Assembly: GCA_030681075.1 (NCBI GenBank)
Contig: JAUXUE010000010.1
Coordinates: 1 to 7,448 of the forward strand
From: Candidatus Amesbacteria bacterium
GTDB taxonomy: Bacteria > Patescibacteriota > Microgenomatia > CAZETR01 > Amesbacteraceae
DNA length: 7,448 nt
Reading direction: 5' to 3'
Shown: one piece after another, positions 5,475-7,448 of the stretch
Position numbering within the stretch: position 1 is the first letter of the stretch
Layout: every line of letters starts with the position of its first letter
Position numbers and translations under genes: made by a program
Notes under the pieces: generated by a model
The model's input: only the letters and a program-made list of their open reading frames with translations
Database searches by the model: none
What the model was told of the DNA's origin: nothing

Positions 5475-5502
5475 TGACAACTGTAATAATGATTGCTTAA
5501 AT
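5474..5502 (+). promoter_or_regulatory. Candidate promoter of the helical protein / pilus operon
   Basis: A perfect -35 TTGACA (5474-5479) is followed after 17 bp by TTAAAT (5497-5502), preceded by TG at 5494-5495 (TGCTTAAAT). The ATG at 5511 is 8 nt after the hexamer, giving a predicted leader of about 0-2 nt. The GAG just before the ATG is too close to act as an SD. Confidence 0.65.
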
Positions 5503-5510
5503 AATAAGAG

Positions 5511-5984
5511 ATGAAAGTATTGATTATTTTAATAGTTTTGGTAATGGCTGGAACGGTGAGAGCTGAAATTGGTGATTTTAAAAAAGCTACTTCTGCAGGA
5601 GAGCGAAAAGAAGCAAGAATGGAATTTAAAGAAAATCTAAAAAAGATCAAGGATGAGAAGAAGCAAAAAATTGTTGAAAAGCTAGATATAAGATTTAATG
5701 AAGTAAACCTCAAGAGGACAGCTCAAATGACCAAGCATTTGGACAGAATGACCGAAATATTAAGTAAAGTCACGGGTGATACTGCTAGTGCAAGTTCAGC
5801 AATTCAGACTGCAAGAGATGCTGTAACAGCACAAGCTGCAAAGACTTATGTCATTACGATTAGTACTGAAGCAAATTTGAAGATGGACGTAGGTAAAGTC
5901 AGAAGCCAGTTAGAATACGATCTCAAAGCTGTCCAAGAGTTAGTTAAATCTGCAAGACTGGCAGTTAGAGCTTTGTTAAAATGA
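5511..5984 (+). CDS. Secreted helical (coiled-coil-prone) protein of unknown function
   Basis: The 157-residue product starts with a typical Sec signal peptide: MK, a hydrophobic core LIILIVLVMAGT and a V-R-A site, so cleavage is expected after Ala18. The mature part is highly charged and almost surely helical: residues about 20-65 are Lys/Glu rich (ERKEARMEFKENLKKIKDEKK), the middle contains NEVNLKRTAQMTKHLDRMTEIL, and a small-residue segment DTASASSAIQTARDAVTAQAAKTY precedes the C-terminal helix ending SARLAVRALLK. There is no catalytic motif. Similar helical secreted proteins occur beside pilus genes in Patescibacteria, in my recollection. Its stop overlaps the start of the next gene (ATGA), and a pilus ATPase follows, so a cell-envelope role near a type IV pilus is plausible but unproven. 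Confidence 0.8.
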   Translation: MKVLIILIVLVMAGTVRAEIGDFKKATSAGERKEARMEFKENLKKIKDEKKQKIVEKLDIRFNEVNLKRTAQMTKHLDRMTEILSKVTGDTASASSAIQTARDAVTAQAAKTYVITISTEANLKMDVGKVRSQLEYDLKAVQELVKSARLAVRALLK

Positions 5985-6160
5985 ATAAAATTTTAATAAT
6001 TATTGTTTCGTTATTGATATTGGCTTTTTTGGGTTATAAAGTTCTCTATCCATCACCTACTCCAGTTGTTGTTGACTTAAAGCAGGAGCTGATGCAAACA
6101 GAGGACGATGGGGGTAAGGCTGATTTTGATGCGCTCTCCCAAGACGCTGTTGGTTTGTAA
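5981..6160 (+). CDS. 59-residue single-pass membrane protein with acidic tail
   Basis: ATG at 5981 overlaps the stop of the preceding gene as ATGA and the frame ends with TAA at 6158-6160. The product has MNK followed by a hydrophobic segment (ILIIIVSLLILAFLGY, residues 4-19), a Pro-rich turn (YPSPTPVVV) and an acidic C-terminal part (QTEDDGGKADFDALSQ). It has no lipobox Cys, so it is an uncleaved anchor with the acidic tail most likely outside. The overlap with the secreted helical protein and the pilus ATPase 21 nt downstream indicate one expression unit. Function unknown; it could bind the basic helical protein through its acidic tail, which is speculation. Confidence 0.78.
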   Translation: MNKILIIIVSLLILAFLGYKVLYPSPTPVVVDLKQELMQTEDDGGKADFDALSQDAVGL

Positions 6161-6166
6161 AACTCG

Positions 6167-6175
6167 TGCTATCAT
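6167..6175 (+). promoter_or_regulatory. Candidate pilB promoter, extended -10, leaderless
   Basis: TGCTATCAT has TG at 6167-6168 and TATCAT at 6170-6175 (5 of 6 to TATAAT), then a 6-nt spacer to the ATG at 6182. No SD is present in the 21-nt gap after the preceding gene. No strong -35 is seen, as expected where an extended -10 is used. Confidence 0.55.
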
Positions 6176-6181
6176 ATATCT

Positions 6182-7448
6182 ATGGCCATTCTGCCCGATG
6201 CCCTGATTGCAAAGGTTCTCATAAAATCAAAACTTCTTGATGAGAAAAAAATAGAGGAAATAGTCGCGTATGCCAAGAATTCTAATATTGCTTTGGAGGA
6301 CGCAATACAAGAAAAAAGTTCAGTTACTGATGAGCAATGTGGTCAAGCATTAGCCGCTTATTTCAAATTGCCATTTGTAAACTTGTCGAAGCAAAGTATT
6401 TCTGATGATGCTATAGGGGTCGTGCCGAATAGAGTGATGCGTAAGCAGAAAATAGTAGTATTTGAACGGGACAAGACAAGCTTAAAGGTGGCGATTGCTG
6501 ATCCTAGTAATACGCAGGTAATTGAAATGTTGGCTAAAAAGACTGGTCTTAAAGTCTTGGCTCATTTTGCAACCTTTCGTGATATTCAGAGCGCACTTTT
6601 GGTATATCAGGGAGATTTACAAAAGTTAGTGGATAATATAATGGCTGAGGATATTGGTAGGACTGCTGAGGCAATTTTGGAAGATCCACCTGTAGCTAGA
6701 ATTGTCGATGCAATTATTGAAACGGCCTACCAAAATAGAGCATCTGATATTCATATTGAACCAGAAGAGGATAGTTGTCTTGTCAGATATAGGATTGATG
6801 GAGTATTGCAGGACCAAATGCGAGTACCTAAGAAAATTCATGAAAGGATAATGACCAGAATCAAGGTCTTGTCTGGACTTCGGACTGACGAACATATGGC
6901 AGCACAAGATGGAAAAATGCGGGACAAACTAGAGGAAGAGAACTTGGATATCCGGGTCTCAATTTTGCCAATCGCCGATGGTGAAAAAGCAGTACTCCGA
7001 TTACTCTCATCAAGGTCCCGGCAATATACATTAAAAGATTTGGGGATGAGTGATCTAGATCTGGCTAAAGTTACCAGGTCTTTTTCGAAGTCCTATGGGG
7101 CTATTTTGTGCACTGGTCCCACCGGATCTGGTAAAACAACAACTATCTATGCAATTTTGAAAATCATCAACACTCGCGAAAAAAATATTACCACAATTGA
7201 AGATCCGGTAGAATACAAAATTCGTGGTGCCAATCAAATTCAAGTTAATCCCAAAACCAATCTGACTTTTGCTTCGGGTTTGCGGTCTATTTTGCGCCAA
7301 GATCCCAATGTGATTTTTGTGGGGGAAATTCGAGACGGTGAGACGGCTGGAATTGCCATAAATGCAGCACTGACTGGGCATTTGGTATTATCGACTCTCC
7401 ATACCAATGATGCAGCTACTGCGATTCCTCGGCTTATTGATATGAAAG
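6182..7448 (+). CDS. pilB: Type IV pilus assembly ATPase PilB / GspE family, 3' end outside window
   Basis: The frame stays open from ATG 6182 to the window edge (422 full codons; usual length about 560-580). Residues 1 to about 150 form the GspE/MshE-type N-terminal domain (DALIAKVLIKSKLLDEKKIEE, then YFKLPFVNLSK). The catalytic part has the Asp box ASDIHIEP (187-194), the Walker A motif GPTGSGKTT (312-320), the atypical Walker B DPNVIFVGEIRD (374-385, catalytic Glu382; the common form is DPDVIMVGEIRD) and the His box LTGHLVLSTLHTN (397-409). This hexameric cytoplasmic ATPase powers pilin polymerisation at the inner membrane. PilB is more likely than PilT because of the long N-terminal domain; a GspE role cannot be excluded without the rest of the operon. 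The tetracysteine zinc motif of the family would lie beyond the window. Confidence 0.93.
   Translation, partial: MAILPDALIAKVLIKSKLLDEKKIEEIVAYAKNSNIALEDAIQEKSSVTDEQCGQALAAYFKLPFVNLSKQSISDDAIGVVPNRVMRKQKIVVFERDKTSLKVAIADPSNTQVIEMLAKKTGLKVLAHFATFRDIQSALLVYQGDLQKLVDNIMAEDIGRTAEAILEDPPVARIVDAIIETAYQNRASDIHIEPEEDSCLVRYRIDGVLQDQMRVPKKIHERIMTRIKVLSGLRTDEHMAAQDGKMRDKLEEENLDIRVSILPIADGEKAVLRLLSSRSRQYTLKDLGMSDLDLAKVTRSFSKSYGAILCTGPTGSGKTTTIYAILKIINTREKNITTIEDPVEYKIRGANQIQVNPKTNLTFASGLRSILRQDPNVIFVGEIRDGETAGIAINAALTGHLVLSTLHTNDAATAIPRLIDMK

Noticed and set aside
5457..5510. Rho-independent terminator after the nucleotidyltransferase
   Set aside because: I see no GC-rich hairpin followed by a T-run here or at any other gene end in the window.
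1..7448. tRNA, rRNA or riboswitch
   Set aside because: No gap is large enough outside the queA remnant, and I recognise no conserved RNA motif such as the tRNA T-loop or a preQ1 aptamer near tgt.

Overview
The window looks like a fragment of a small, streamlined, moderately AT-rich bacterial genome of the Patescibacteria / Candidate Phyla Radiation type, most likely Microgenomates-like. The signs are tight packing with many gene overlaps, a shortened EF-Ts, a translation cluster that has lost the usual pyrH, a Tgt with an unusual base-recognition loop, and small membrane and helical proteins next to a type IV pilus ATPase. TGA ends rpsB, frr and the helical secreted protein at the expected places, so the code is standard and not a UGA-recoding lineage. 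The lineage assignment is inference from gene style.

Layout. Positions 1-159 hold the 3' end of folD. A small minus-strand ORF (148-330) lies tail to tail with it and head to head with rpsB. Positions 374-3159 form a plus-strand block rpsB - tsf - frr - rseP: ribosomal protein S2, a short EF-Ts, ribosome recycling factor and the site-2 intramembrane protease. Positions 3161-3541 hold a broken queA (queuosine pathway) with a lost 5' half and two internal frame-changing deletions. It runs into the 3' end of a convergent tgt (3510-4541, minus), whose catalytic residues are intact. A divergent two-gene module (4580-5456) encodes a small unknown protein and an AbiEii-like nucleotidyltransferase. 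The last block (5511-7448) encodes a secreted helical protein, a 59-residue membrane-anchored protein and the first 422 codons of a PilB/GspE-type ATPase.

The most notable signal concerns gene starts. Each of the eight intact genes whose start lies in the window and does not overlap a co-directional upstream gene has a -10-like hexamer ending 6-8 nt before its start codon. In five of them the hexamer is preceded by the extended -10 dinucleotide TG; none has a Shine-Dalgarno sequence. The three genes that overlap an upstream gene (tsf, the nucleotidyltransferase, the 59-residue protein) lack the element. This suggests that leaderless transcription is the default mode of gene expression here, with SD-like or coupled initiation only inside overlapping pairs. 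Other points of interest are the dead queA beside a retained, altered tgt (suggesting queuine salvage), a degenerate 7-bp tandem repeat inside the queA remnant, and two regions where opposing promoters overlap.
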